From: DASXQK01 sp963757155
GTDB lineage: Bacteria; Pseudomonadota; Alphaproteobacteria; Dongiales; Dongiaceae
Reading direction: 5' to 3'
Length of the DNA stretch: 64,000 bases
Assembly (NCBI GenBank): GCA_963757155.1
Contig: CAVWQS010000007.1
Location: 4,042-68,041 of the forward strand
In this document: positions 1 to 8,677 of the stretch, one piece after another
Numbering within the stretch: position 1 is the first letter of the stretch
Layout: each line of letters starts with the position of its first letter
The notes under the pieces: generated by a model
The model's input: only the letters and a program-made list of their open reading frames with translations
Told to the model about the DNA's origin: nothing
Database searches by the model: none
Made by a program: the position numbers and the translations under genes

Positions 1-647
1 ACAGCCATGGCTTCGGCGCCATCCGCCATCGCAGCGCCCTCAGCGATTTTTGCGATGAGGATGAGATCCGCCGGACTTACTACCGGGAAGCCGAGGCGCT
101 GCTGAAAGAGGCGACGGGGGCGAGCCGCGTTCTCATCTTCGATCACACGATCCGGCGCCATATCCCCGGCACCGACGACCGGCGCAACCTGGCCCGGCAG
201 CCCGCCCGCGAGGTCCATGTCGACCAGACCGTGAAGTCGGGCCCGCAACGGGTGCGCGACCTGCTGCCGGCCGAAGCGGAAGAGCTGCTGCGCGGCCGCG
301 TCCAGATCGTCAACCTCTGGCGGCCGCTCCATGGGCCCGTCCAGGATGCCCCGCTGGCGGTCTGCGATGCGCTGAGCGTGGCGCCGGAGGACCTGCTGGC
401 CTCTGATCTCGTCTATCGCGATCGGATCGGCGAGACCTATTCCGTGACCTACAATCCCGCCCATCGCTGGTTCTATCTCTCGGCGATGACCCCCGATGAG
501 GCCCTGCTGCTCAAATGCTACAATTCCAGCACCGATGGCCGCGCGCGCTTCGCACCCCATAGCGCCTTCACCGATCCGACGGCGCCAGCCGACGCCCCGC
601 TGCGGGAGAGCATCGAGCTCCGGACCTTGGTCTTCCACCCGGCGTGA
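1..647 (+). CDS. CmcJ/NvfI-family oxidoreductase, C-terminal part (5' end outside window)
   Basis: The reading frame is open from base 3 and ends at a TGA at 645-647, so about 214 residues are visible and the N-terminus lies upstream. The chain contains HVDQT (near base 215), VNLWRPL, YNPAHRWFYLSAM, KCYNS, FAPHSAF and SIELRTLVF. These are hallmarks of the CmcJ/NvfI family (often mislabelled methyltransferases), which in fungi and actinomycetes includes non-heme iron, 2-oxoglutarate-dependent enzymes of secondary metabolism. The H and D of HVDQT and the H of FAPHSAF are the likely iron ligands, by family knowledge. The substrate is unknown. The next gene is convergent and ends 4 bases away. 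The family call is strong; the reaction is inferred. Confidence 0.8.
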   Translation, partial: SHGFGAIRHRSALSDFCDEDEIRRTYYREAEALLKEATGASRVLIFDHTIRRHIPGTDDRRNLARQPAREVHVDQTVKSGPQRVRDLLPAEAEELLRGRVQIVNLWRPLHGPVQDAPLAVCDALSVAPEDLLASDLVYRDRIGETYSVTYNPAHRWFYLSAMTPDEALLLKCYNSSTDGRARFAPHSAFTDPTAPADAPLRESIELRTLVFHPA

Positions 648-651
648 GGCT

Positions 652-1713
652 TCAGGGCCTGGAGGCCTTCCAGGCTTCGAAGTCTTCCGTCACCGCGGCC
701 ACCGCCGCCTTGGTGGCCTCGCGCAGCCAATCGGGCGGGCGGGAATCGAGATCGCGGAGCACCGCGCGATGCTTGGATCCGGATGCGGCGTGAATCGCAC
801 CGAGGTCAAAGCCCATGGCCTCCAACAAGGCGGCCGTGACCCTTCGTCCGGCGCCATCGCTCAGCTCGACCTTGCGCGAATCCGGCGCGATCCGGCGGAG
901 GATGAAATGCTGCCGAACCTCCAGCGTGGGATCGGGCGCGCGGTGGCGGCCGGCCGCAAGCTCGAGAAATCGCGATCTCGGATCGCTCACGCCATGGGCC
1001 CAGTCCCAGGCCGAGGGCACCAGTGCCCGCGCCTCGCGCAGGATGCGCCCGCCCTGCCATTCGGCGCTGACGACATAGCGCGGCCGGCCGAGCCCGCCGG
1101 CGCCCTTGCGGCGGGCGGCGAAGCGCAGATGCGAGGCGCCGCTCGGCAGGCTCCGCTTCAGCAGCTTCACGACGGCTCCCGGCGGCTTGGCCGGCGACAG
1201 AGCCTCGATCTCCTGCCAGAACCGGCGGCGGTCCGCATCGGAGCAGGCGACCAAAGGGCGCATCCATGTCTCCTGCTCGTCCAGCATGGTCGGCCGCGGC
1301 TGATGCAGGCCCCGGCGATATCCTCCGATGATCGCAGCCGCCGCCTCACGGTCGCCGATGGGCATCCCCGGCGCCAGCCGGACGCTGGTCGCCAGGCGCA
1401 GGAGATCGAAGGCATAGGGCATGACCGTGGCCTCGTCGAAATCATTGATGCCCCAGATCAGGCGCCCCTCGCCGTCACGCCAGGTGCCGAAGTTCTCGAG
1501 ATGCACATCGCCCACCGCCGGCAATGCGGGGGCGTGTTTCAGCGCGGGACATAGGGATTCGATCGTGCCGGCCCAGCGGAAGAAGGTCGCGCGGAGAAAG
1601 GTGAAGGCATCGAGCTTCATGCGCTCATGCTTATAGGCGAGGTCCTTCTTGACGACAGCGCATTGCGTCTTCAGCCAAGCCTCATAGGCCTTGTTGTCGG
1701 CGACGAAGGACAT
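652..1713 (-). CDS. DUF2252 family protein
   Basis: The protein has 353 residues and belongs to DUF2252, a widespread family with a distant protein-kinase-like fold and no settled function. Motifs seen are GDVHLENFG (residues 68-76) and INDFDEA (89-95) followed by FDLLRLATS. These are the conserved blocks of the family and resemble the nucleotide-binding and catalytic Asp segments of aminoglycoside phosphotransferase-like kinases. The frame stays open upstream to 1779, but those codons come from an intergenic palindrome, so I start at the ATG at 1711-1713 (MSFVADNK). It lies downstream of the sugar ABC operon on the same strand, separated from it by an inverted repeat. Confidence 0.8.
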   Translation of the reverse strand: MSFVADNKAYEAWLKTQCAVVKKDLAYKHERMKLDAFTFLRATFFRWAGTIESLCPALKHAPALPAVGDVHLENFGTWRDGEGRLIWGINDFDEATVMPYAFDLLRLATSVRLAPGMPIGDREAAAAIIGGYRRGLHQPRPTMLDEQETWMRPLVACSDADRRRFWQEIEALSPAKPPGAVVKLLKRSLPSGASHLRFAARRKGAGGLGRPRYVVSAEWQGGRILREARALVPSAWDWAHGVSDPRSRFLELAAGRHRAPDPTLEVRQHFILRRIAPDSRKVELSDGAGRRVTAALLEAMGFDLGAIHAASGSKHRAVLRDLDSRPPDWLREATKAAVAAVTEDFEAWKASRP

Positions 1714-1747
1714 CGTCTTCTCCGGGCGAGCGGAACTCTTTCCTTCC

Positions 1748-1824
1748 GTCATTCCCGCGAAAGCGGGAATCCAGGGCAACCAGCGAGTTCGACGGCCCTG
1801 GATTCCCGCTTTCGCGGGAATGAC
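1748..1824. repeat. Inverted repeat with 30-bp arms (family R1, WIPAFAGMT-type)
   Basis: Arms 1748-1777 and 1795-1824 are perfect reverse complements around a 17-base loop, and each arm also holds its own small palindrome (TTCCCGCGAAAGCGGGAA). The same arm recurs at 26554-26583 and 37815-37844, with variants at 37761-37790 and 37916-37945. Read in frame the unit encodes the WIPAFAGMT peptide often seen in spurious ORFs of Proteobacteria. It lies just past the end of the permease gene and could act as a bidirectional transcription stop, which is inference. Confidence 0.85.
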
Positions 1825-1873
1825 GGGATGGAGATGAAGAGGCCGATTCCGTCCGATCGGCTACCCCTTCAGA

Positions 1874-2908
1874 TCAACCCTCCGCCTTCTCCGCCCGCAG
1901 GCGCTGGGCGTAGACGTTGATGATCAGGGCGGCGAGCAGGATCAGGCCGCGGATCAGGATCTTCAGGAAGCTGTCGATGTCGATATGGTCGAGGCCGTTG
2001 TTGAGCACGCCCAGGACGAAGAGCCCGACGATGGTATTGGGAATGCCGCCCTGGCCGCCGAAGAGGCTGGTGCCGCCCACCACCACGGCGGAGATGGAAT
2101 CCAGCAGGTAGTTGTCGAACTCGTTCTGCTGGGCGCTGCCGAAATGGGCGACGCCCAGCACGCCGGCGATTCCCGAGCAGACCGCCGAGATCACCATCAC
2201 CGATCCCACGATGACCCGGGTATTGACCCCGGAATATTCCGCCGCCTCGCGATTGCCGCCGACCATATAGACGTAGCGGCCGAAGCGCGTATAGGTCAGC
2301 ACGATATGGGAGAGGGCGAGGATGATGCCCGCGACGATGATGATCCAGGGCACCGGCCCCAGAGACGCGCTGCCCAAGGTGACGACCAGATCGGGCATGG
2401 CATAGGCGATCTGCCCGCGCACCAGCATGGCGCAGATGCCCGAGCCGATCTGCAGCATGGCCAAGGTCATGATGAAGGAGGGAATGCCGATCTTGGTCAC
2501 GCCGAAGGCGTTGATCCCGCCGAGGAGCAGGCAGCTCACCAGGCCCAGCAGGATCGCCGCGGCACCCGGCAGCGGCACATTGGCGATGGCCACGCTCGCA
2601 TCCTGGAGGGTGAAGAAGGCGACGATGATCCCGGTGGCATTGGCGACGCTGGCGACGCTGAGGTCGATCTCGGCGCAGAGGATGACGAAGGTGAGCCCCG
2701 CCGCCATGATCCCGGTGATGGAGATCTGGGTCAGGATGTTGGAGAAATTGCCGACGGTCAGGAAGGAGGGGCTGGCCAGGCTGAAGAACACAATCAGGGC
2801 CAGCAAGGTGATGAAAGGCGCGATATTGCGCAGCTGCCCGCGCAGCCAGCCGCGCCAATAGCCGCCCCCTGCCCGCCCCACCGTCTCCACTGCCGGTCCG
2901 TCCATCAA
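1874..2908 (-). CDS. Sugar ABC transporter permease (RbsC/BPD_transp_2 family)
   Basis: This 344-residue inner-membrane permease forms the channel of a CUT2-type sugar importer. It has about eight to ten hydrophobic segments, the family stretch FVILCAEIDLSVASVANATG near residues 75-95, and the EAA-like loop RFGRYVYMVGGNREAAEYSG near residue 205. The C-terminus reads FLKILIRGLILLAALI, as in RbsC. It is the last gene of a leftward operon of binding protein, ATPase and permease, and begins 37 bases after the ATPase stop. ATG codons at residues 1 and 2 are both possible starts. The sugar cannot be read from the sequence. Confidence 0.92.
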   Translation of the reverse strand: MMDGPAVETVGRAGGGYWRGWLRGQLRNIAPFITLLALIVFFSLASPSFLTVGNFSNILTQISITGIMAAGLTFVILCAEIDLSVASVANATGIIVAFFTLQDASVAIANVPLPGAAAILLGLVSCLLLGGINAFGVTKIGIPSFIMTLAMLQIGSGICAMLVRGQIAYAMPDLVVTLGSASLGPVPWIIIVAGIILALSHIVLTYTRFGRYVYMVGGNREAAEYSGVNTRVIVGSVMVISAVCSGIAGVLGVAHFGSAQQNEFDNYLLDSISAVVVGGTSLFGGQGGIPNTIVGLFVLGVLNNGLDHIDIDSFLKILIRGLILLAALIINVYAQRLRAEKAEG

Positions 2909-2945
2909 ATCCGCCCCTGCCTGCCCGCTATCGCTTCACGCTTGC

Positions 2946-4445
2946 TCACGCCGCCGCCAGCAACCGGTCCTTGCTCACCGCCTCGCCGACGAACTCGCGC
3001 ACGATCTCGCCCTTCTTCATCACCAGGATCCGATCGGCAAGGGCGAGCACCGTCTCCGGCTCGGTGGAGACCACGATGATGCCAAGCCCTTCCTCGCGCA
3101 AGCCGCGGACGATCTGGACGACATCGTCCTTGGCGCCCACATCCATGCCCCGCGTCGGCTCGCTCAGCACCAGCACCTTGGGCGGATAGCTGAGCCATTT
3201 CGCCAGCGCCACCTTCTGCTGATTGCCGCCGGAGAGCGTGCCCAGATGGCGCTCCGCCGAAGGCGGGCGGATATGGAGCTGCTCGATCTGGCGTCGGGTG
3301 ATCCGGCGTTCCGCCGTCGGCTTCAGCAGGAGGCGGCTGAGGCGCCCGAGCACGCTGATGGAGACGTTCTTATAGACCGGCTCATGGGCGAAAAGCATGG
3401 AGCGCCGGCTCTCCGGCACATAGGCGATGCCGGCCCGGCAGGCCGCGGTGGTATTGGCGAGCCGCACGACCCGGCCGGCGATGCTGAGCTTGCCGCTCTC
3501 GGCCCGGAGCTTTCCGAAGAGGGTGCGGGCGAGCTCGATCTGGCCGCAGCCCATGAAGCCATAGATGCCCAGCACCTCGCCCGCCCGGACCGTGAAATCG
3601 ACGCCGCGATAGGCCCGGCCGTAGCTGAGCCCCGCGACCTCCATCACCACCGCGCGGTCCGAGCGATCCTCCAGCGCGATATCGGCGGTATAGCTCTCCT
3701 CGAGCTGGTCATGGCCGGCGCCGATCATGCGCTCGATGATCCAGCGCTTGTCGATCTCGCCGGTGGGGGATGTCACGATCTTCTCGCCGTTGCGCATCAC
3801 AGTCACCGTATCGGCGATCTTCAGCACATCGTCGAGGAAATGCGAGATGAAGACGATGCTGCGCCCGCTCGCCTTCAGCCGGCGGAGCACGGCGAAGAGC
3901 CGTTCCACCTCGGGCGGGGAAAGGGCCGAGGTCGGCTCGTCCAGAATGATGATCCGCGCACCGGAGAAGAGCACGCGGCTGAGCTCCACCAGCTGCTGCA
4001 GGCCGATGGGGAGCGCGCCCATGCGAAGCCGCGGATCGACATCGATGCCGAGGCCGTGGAGATGCTCGCGCGCCTCCCGCGCCATGCGCCGCCAATCGAT
4101 GAATCCGAGACGGGTCATGGGCTGGCTGCCGAGGAAGACGTTCTCGGCGACCGTCAGCTCCGGCGCGATGCTCAGCTCCTGATGCACCATGCCGATGCCG
4201 GCATCCCTTGCATCGCGGGCGGAGCGCAGATGGCGCTCCTTCCCCTCGATGCGCAGGCTGCCGCTATCGGCGACATGGACGCCGGCGATGATCTTCATCA
4301 GCGTGCTCTTGCCGGCGCCGTTCTCGCCGACGAGGCCGTGGATCTCGCCCTCGCCCAGCGCGAAGTCGACGCCGCGGAGCGCCTCCACCCCACCGAAGGA
4401 TTTGGAGACCTGGACGAGCTCCAGGAGGGGGGTGGCGGGCTCCAA
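2946..4445 (-). CDS. Sugar ABC transporter ATP-binding protein (RbsA/MglA type, two NBDs)
   Basis: A 499-residue ATPase with two nucleotide-binding domains powers the sugar importer. NBD1 has Walker A GENGAGKST, a degenerate signature IGLQQLVELSRVL and Walker B IIILDEPTSAL. NBD2 has a degenerate Walker A (GFMGCGQIELA), an intact signature LSGGNQQKVALAKWL and Walker B VLVLSEPTRGMD. The degenerate second Walker A is normal for RbsA/MglA. The Ser before Glu in the second Walker B is unusual, since most members have Asp there. It sits between the binding-protein and permease genes with short gaps (29 and 37 bases), consistent with one transcript. Confidence 0.93.
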   Translation of the reverse strand: MEPATPLLELVQVSKSFGGVEALRGVDFALGEGEIHGLVGENGAGKSTLMKIIAGVHVADSGSLRIEGKERHLRSARDARDAGIGMVHQELSIAPELTVAENVFLGSQPMTRLGFIDWRRMAREAREHLHGLGIDVDPRLRMGALPIGLQQLVELSRVLFSGARIIILDEPTSALSPPEVERLFAVLRRLKASGRSIVFISHFLDDVLKIADTVTVMRNGEKIVTSPTGEIDKRWIIERMIGAGHDQLEESYTADIALEDRSDRAVVMEVAGLSYGRAYRGVDFTVRAGEVLGIYGFMGCGQIELARTLFGKLRAESGKLSIAGRVVRLANTTAACRAGIAYVPESRRSMLFAHEPVYKNVSISVLGRLSRLLLKPTAERRITRRQIEQLHIRPPSAERHLGTLSGGNQQKVALAKWLSYPPKVLVLSEPTRGMDVGAKDDVVQIVRGLREEGLGIIVVSTEPETVLALADRILVMKKGEIVREFVGEAVSKDRLLAAA

Positions 4446-4474
4446 CGGGTCGGCCTCGCGCTGCCGAAGGGTGA

Positions 4475-5515
4475 TCAGATCAGGTAATGCCCCTCCATCC
4501 AGAGCATGCCCGGGGCATTTTCCTTGGTGACGACGGGGCCATCCATGACGACGTTCTTCGGGATGCCGCCGTCGCCGGTCTTCTCCCCATCCACCACCGC
4601 CGCCACGCCGGCGATGATGGCCCCGCCATGGATGCGGCAGGAGGGGTTGCGGACCGTGGCATGCATGCGCCCGTCCAGCACCGCGTCCAGCGCCGGCGGC
4701 ATGGCATCGACGCCGCCGATCAGGATGTTGGTGCGGTTCTGGCGCTTCATCACCTGATAGGCGGCAAGCGCCATGTCGTCATTGTGGAAGAAGGCGGCGT
4801 TGATATCGGGATATTTGGTCAGCAGGGTCTCCCAGATGCGCGCCACTTTCGAGACGTCCCAATCCGCCGGCTGGGTGTCGAGCACATGGACGTTCGGGTA
4901 CTGCTTGACCACGGATTCGAATCCCCGTGCCCGGCCTTGCGCGCCGGTATGGCCCAGCGCCCCCTGGGTCATCACGATATTGCCCTTGCCGCCCATGGCC
5001 GTGACGAGGGCCTGGGTCACCGATGCCCCCATGAACTCGTTGTCCGGGGCGAGGAGGCTATGGACGTTGATGCTGTCCAGCGGCGCGATCAGGGTGTCCA
5101 TGTCGATGACGGGGATGCCGGCATCGATCATCTTGTTGACCGGGGCGGTCAGCGTGCCGATGCCGAAGGCCTGGATCGCCACGAAATCCCATTTCTGCTG
5201 GGCCATGTCGTCGATCGCGGCGCGCTGCTTCGGCGCCGACAGCTCGCCGTCGAACCAGGTGACATCGACGTTGAAGAGCTTGCCCCAATATTCCGCCGCC
5301 CGCTTGCCCTGGGCGCACCAGGTCGCCTGCAACCCGGCATTGGAGAAGGCCGCCTTCAGGGGCTTGTCGGGCCGGGTCGTCTCCTTGGCCATGTCGGCCG
5401 CCAGCGCCGGGCTGACGCCCATGCCGGCCATGAGCGCCGCCGCGCTCGCCGATGCCGCCGCAACCTTGAAGAAGTCGCGCCGGCTCGAACCACGAGTATC
5501 GAATTCGTCGCTCAT
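4475..5515 (-). CDS. Sugar ABC transporter periplasmic substrate-binding protein, Tat-exported
   Basis: This 346-residue solute-binding protein of the periplasmic binding protein/LacI fold is the first gene of the sugar import operon. The frame is open up to 5719, but a strong GGAGGAG ribosome site lies about 8 bases before the ATG at 5513-5515, giving MSDEFDTRGSSRRDFFKVAA. The SRRDFFK twin-arginine motif is followed by a hydrophobic stretch and ALAADM, so export is probably through Tat. The mature part has the CUT2 binding-protein pattern (FSNAGLQATWC near the start, FFHNDDMALAAYQ and ILIGGVDAMP later). The ligand is probably a monosaccharide or polyol, unproven. Confidence 0.9.
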   Translation of the reverse strand: MSDEFDTRGSSRRDFFKVAAASASAAALMAGMGVSPALAADMAKETTRPDKPLKAAFSNAGLQATWCAQGKRAAEYWGKLFNVDVTWFDGELSAPKQRAAIDDMAQQKWDFVAIQAFGIGTLTAPVNKMIDAGIPVIDMDTLIAPLDSINVHSLLAPDNEFMGASVTQALVTAMGGKGNIVMTQGALGHTGAQGRARGFESVVKQYPNVHVLDTQPADWDVSKVARIWETLLTKYPDINAAFFHNDDMALAAYQVMKRQNRTNILIGGVDAMPPALDAVLDGRMHATVRNPSCRIHGGAIIAGVAAVVDGEKTGDGGIPKNVVMDGPVVTKENAPGMLWMEGHYLI

Positions 5516-5674
5516 CGAAGGGTCTCCTCCCATTTTATCGGCCGAAGGCGCTCGACCACGGTTCACGGCGCCCAGCATCGGGGCCGCCTTTTGTACGACA
5601 ATAGAATTGACCGCGCCGGCCCGCTTGTAAAGTGGGGCAAATCGGCGAAGGAGAGGTAAAGAGCGGGATGCCGC

Positions 5675-5714
5675 GAAAGAGAAGGGCGTCTTCCGGTTCC
5701 GCCGGAAGACGCCC
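5675..5714 (-). terminator. Rho-independent terminator of the exported-protein gene
   Basis: A perfect 13-bp stem (5684-5696 with 5702-5714, GGGCGTCTTCCGG) closes a 5-base loop. Read leftward it is followed by TTCTCTTTC. It lies about 45 bases past the stop codon of the 5758-6153 gene, so it should separate that gene from the sugar operon. Confidence 0.85.
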
Positions 5715-5757
5715 CTCATCGACCAACAGCCGGGCGTTGCGCCCGACGATAGACAGT

Positions 5758-6153
5758 CTATTGGGCGACCTCGACGGCGCCCTGGATGGAGCCGTCACCG
5801 TCACGGAACACCGTGAACTTCGTGATCCGGCAGAGGTCGACATTGTCCCACTCGCCGGTGCTGCCGTCGCTGAACTCGACCTTCATGTCCATCAGGCAGG
5901 TGCCGTCGACATAGTCGCCCGGCTCCGCGAAGCTCATCTCCTGCTGGGAGGTCGCGGGCACGTTCACATTCGCGAAGGCCTCCTCCCAGGTCTTGACGTT
6001 ATGCGCGCTCGACCAGAGGTTCACGACGTCGACGTCGGCGTTGTTGACCAGCAGGAAATCCCGCGAGTTCGCCGCCTGGGCGGCCATGGGCACTGACGAC
6101 GAGATCGCGATCAGCAGAGCGACGCTCGTATAAGAAAACACTCGGGCAGACAT
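5758..6153 (-). CDS. Small exported protein of unknown function
   Basis: The 131-residue protein begins with a Sec signal peptide (MSARVFSYTSVALLIAISSS, cleavage likely after AAQA near residue 27). The mature part is about 100 residues, with DFLLVNNADVDVVNLWSS, a single Trp-rich turn (VKTWEEAF), two Cys (GTCLMDMKV and VDLCRITKF) that could form a disulfide, and FSDGSTGEWDNVDLC. The layout resembles small periplasmic proteins common in Alphaproteobacteria that bear no assigned function. It is monocistronic, with its own terminator. I do not recognise a specific role. Confidence 0.75.
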   Translation of the reverse strand: MSARVFSYTSVALLIAISSSVPMAAQAANSRDFLLVNNADVDVVNLWSSAHNVKTWEEAFANVNVPATSQQEMSFAEPGDYVDGTCLMDMKVEFSDGSTGEWDNVDLCRITKFTVFRDGDGSIQGAVEVAQ

Positions 6154-6460
6154 GTATCCTGTTCCTTCATGTAAATGACTTCGGCGGGCCCGTCGCCCGC
6201 CGGCAGACTTGTGGTCACTGATTTCGGGATTGCGAAGCCTGGGTCGTTGCCCGGGATCGAGCCGATGCCGGCCGCCCGCTCACGCGCGCACGGCACGAGG
6301 ACTCTCCGATACTCAGCTCAGCGTCTCGATAACCAATTTTTAACCGTTCGTCCAGAGCAGAACTCAAGTAGAGGTCGTTGAGTTGCCCGACGTTCGCGAT
6401 TCACCTCGCTCCGGCAAGACACCAACAGCTCCGAGGATCCGGCCTACTTCGGCACGATCA
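6154..6460. other. Intergenic region upstream of the small exported protein
   Basis: These 307 bases separate the exported-protein start from the 3' end of the next leftward gene. A short GC hairpin (GCGGGC-CCGTC-GCCCGC near 6185-6200) lies in the likely 5' leader, and an AT-rich patch (AACCAATTTTTAACC, about 6330-6345) is a plausible promoter zone. No further gene is seen. Confidence 0.5.
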
Positions 6461-8414
6461 TCACCCCAGCGAGGTTATCGCCGAGAGCAGGAAGGCGATC
6501 AGCACATAGCCCATGACCTTGTGGAAATAGAGATAGTATTTGGGCCAGGCCTGGAGATCGAAGCTGTTGTGCTCGGCCCGCAGGGTGACGAAGGGCAGCA
6601 GGGCATCGAGGCTGTAGATCAGGCGATCGACCGGACCCATGGCGCGCATGCGCACCTGCGGCTCGAAGCTGAAGATGATGGCCCCCAGCGTCACCAGAGC
6701 CAGGATCCAGATGGCCGAACGCTCGGGATAGATGCCGAAGCCGATGATGGCCCAGCGCATGCCCAGCCAGAACCAGGTCAGCCCCGAGGAACTCGTGCCA
6801 TTCCCGGAGAAAGCCGGCATAGAGGATCTCCTTGGCTTTGTCGGGGAAGCCCGCATTGCGCAGCACATCGGCCAAGGTGCGATAGGGCTGGGGCGAATAT
6901 TGCTTCTCCTTGGCGAGCCAATCGATGAAGGCTTTTGATTCCCGCGCCGCGACATCGTTGTTCTCGGTCTCGCGATAGCCGCCGAGGCGCTCATAGGTAA
7001 AGCCCTCGAGATCGAGGAGGGTGGGCCAGGCATTGGGCAGATCCTGCAAGGCCTTGGCGCTGACATTGCGGAGAACGAGCTTCGCGGCGGGACTCCAGTC
7101 GATGGCGGCATAGCCCTTGCTCGCCAGGCGGATCTCGGCGCCGATGGTGGTGCCGGTGAGGTCGACGGAATCGAAGCTGCCACCGGTCAGGTCGACATTG
7201 CTGCCCACCTTGGCAAAGGTCATGCTGAGGAGGCCGAAGATGCGCGCGCCCTCGGTCACCGAGAGCCCCTCGCCGATCACCGCCCCGTCGAGATCCACCC
7301 CCTTGGCGAAAGTGGAGCCGGTGAGCAGCACCCCACCGTCGACCTTGACATAGGCGAGGTTCACTGGCCCGTCGAAGCGGCCCTTCTTGCCCAGGGAGAG
7401 GACATGGCCGATATGGGCCGCGGGCATGGTGAGCGCGCCCGCGACATGGGAGCCGTCGAGGCGCAGATTGTAGCCGACATCGCCGTCGGGGATGGCGATA
7501 TCCTGGTAGCCGCCCGCATCCATGAGCAGGTCCTGGGCGACCTTGGTGCCGCGCATGTCCAGGGGCCCCGTGAAGCGGGAGCCGGTCATCTTGAGATTGC
7601 CGCCGATGGCCGCCCCTTGCAGATCGGTGCGCGCCAGGCTGGTGCGCTCCATGAACAGGTCGCTGCCGACCTCTAGATTCTCCAGCCAGGCCCAGCCGGA
7701 GATGGCGCTGTCCTGGAGCAGGATATCGGCCTTGATCGAGGCGCCGAGAAGACTGATGCCGGGCAAGACGGCATGGCGCAGTTGAAGATTATGGGCGATC
7801 GCGATGCGCTCCAGGTTGAAGCCCTTGCCCACGGCGATCCCGTCGAACTCCGCCGAGCCGCCGATGGTCGTGCGCAGCAGATGGAGCTGGCCGGCGACGA
7901 TGGCGCCCGCGAGGTTGAGATTCCCGGCGAAGCTGCCGCCATCCAGATCGAGGGAGCCCAGGAAGCGCGAATTGGCGAAGGAGATGTTCTCGGCGGTGGA
8001 GAGGCCATGCAAATCGACATCGCCTGCGAAGCGCATGCGCTCCAACGAGAGCTCATAGCCCGGCGCGGCATTGGCCAGATTGAGAGGGAAGTCGATCTCG
8101 CCGCCGGCGATATGGACCCCGCTATGGGGAATCAGCACCTTGAGCTGCGGATCGAAGAACAGCGCCGTGATGAAGGTCGGCGAGAGCTTTCGCGACGCAT
8201 CCGCCTCGCCCGTGCCCTTGTCGAGCTCCGCCACGGCCCCGGCGCAGATCTGCCGCCAGACCCAGCTCTCCGCCGGAGACCAGCCGGGGCGCGCCGCGCC
8301 GGCGCAGTCCGTCGGCGCCTCCCCGGCCGCGCGCGCGACCGAGGCCGGCAGAGCGAGCAGAAGGAGCGGGAGGAGGAGGAGAAATGCGGCGAGGCGACGG
8401 AGCCGGAGAGTCAT
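6461..8414 (-). pseudogene. Beta-helix (pentapeptide-like) membrane protein with a 3' frameshift
   Basis: The gene encodes an N-terminal signal or anchor (MTLRLRRLAAFLLLLPLLLL), about 400 residues of quasi-regular beta-helix repeats (for example SLDLDGGSFAGNLNLAGAIV), and a helical stretch (KAKEILYAGFLREWHEF). In the first frame the end becomes low-complexity nonsense up to 6444. A one-base shift near 6790-6810 restores GLTWFWLGMRWAIIGFGIY, FFSFEP-like and YYLYFHKVMGYVLIAF membrane segments ending at 6461. The intact product would therefore be a repeat domain tethered by C-terminal helices, like other bacterial pentapeptide proteins with C-terminal membrane segments. The extra base may be a real mutation or a sequence error. 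Function unknown. Confidence 0.7.
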
Positions 8415-8677
8415 TCAGCACTGTTCGGGTGAATTGTGGCGCAATTTTGGGAAAGCCGGTGCGGACGGACCGGCGGATTGCCGATACCACACCCGATAAC
8501 GCAGGTCGACGCCGGTTGGTTGCCCGCGGCGCCCCGGTCGCCTGAGATTAGTCAGGGAGTTCAGGCCCTTGCCGGGAGGTATTGGGGCGGGGTGGCGGCC
8601 TTGCATAGACGCCTGGGGAAGGCCGCGGCTATACTCGCCCCGTCCCCCAGAAGAGATTCGGCCGGAGACGCAATGGG

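Noticed and set aside
1927..3079. His/Asp/Gly-rich rightward frames opposite the sugar ABC genes
   Set aside because: They are shadows of the permease and ATPase genes; the His/Asp richness comes from complementing Ile/Val/Met codons.
1874..5515. A complete ribose or fucose catabolic operon
   Set aside because: Only transport genes are present; no kinase, isomerase or regulator is adjacent, and fucU lies 40 kb away.
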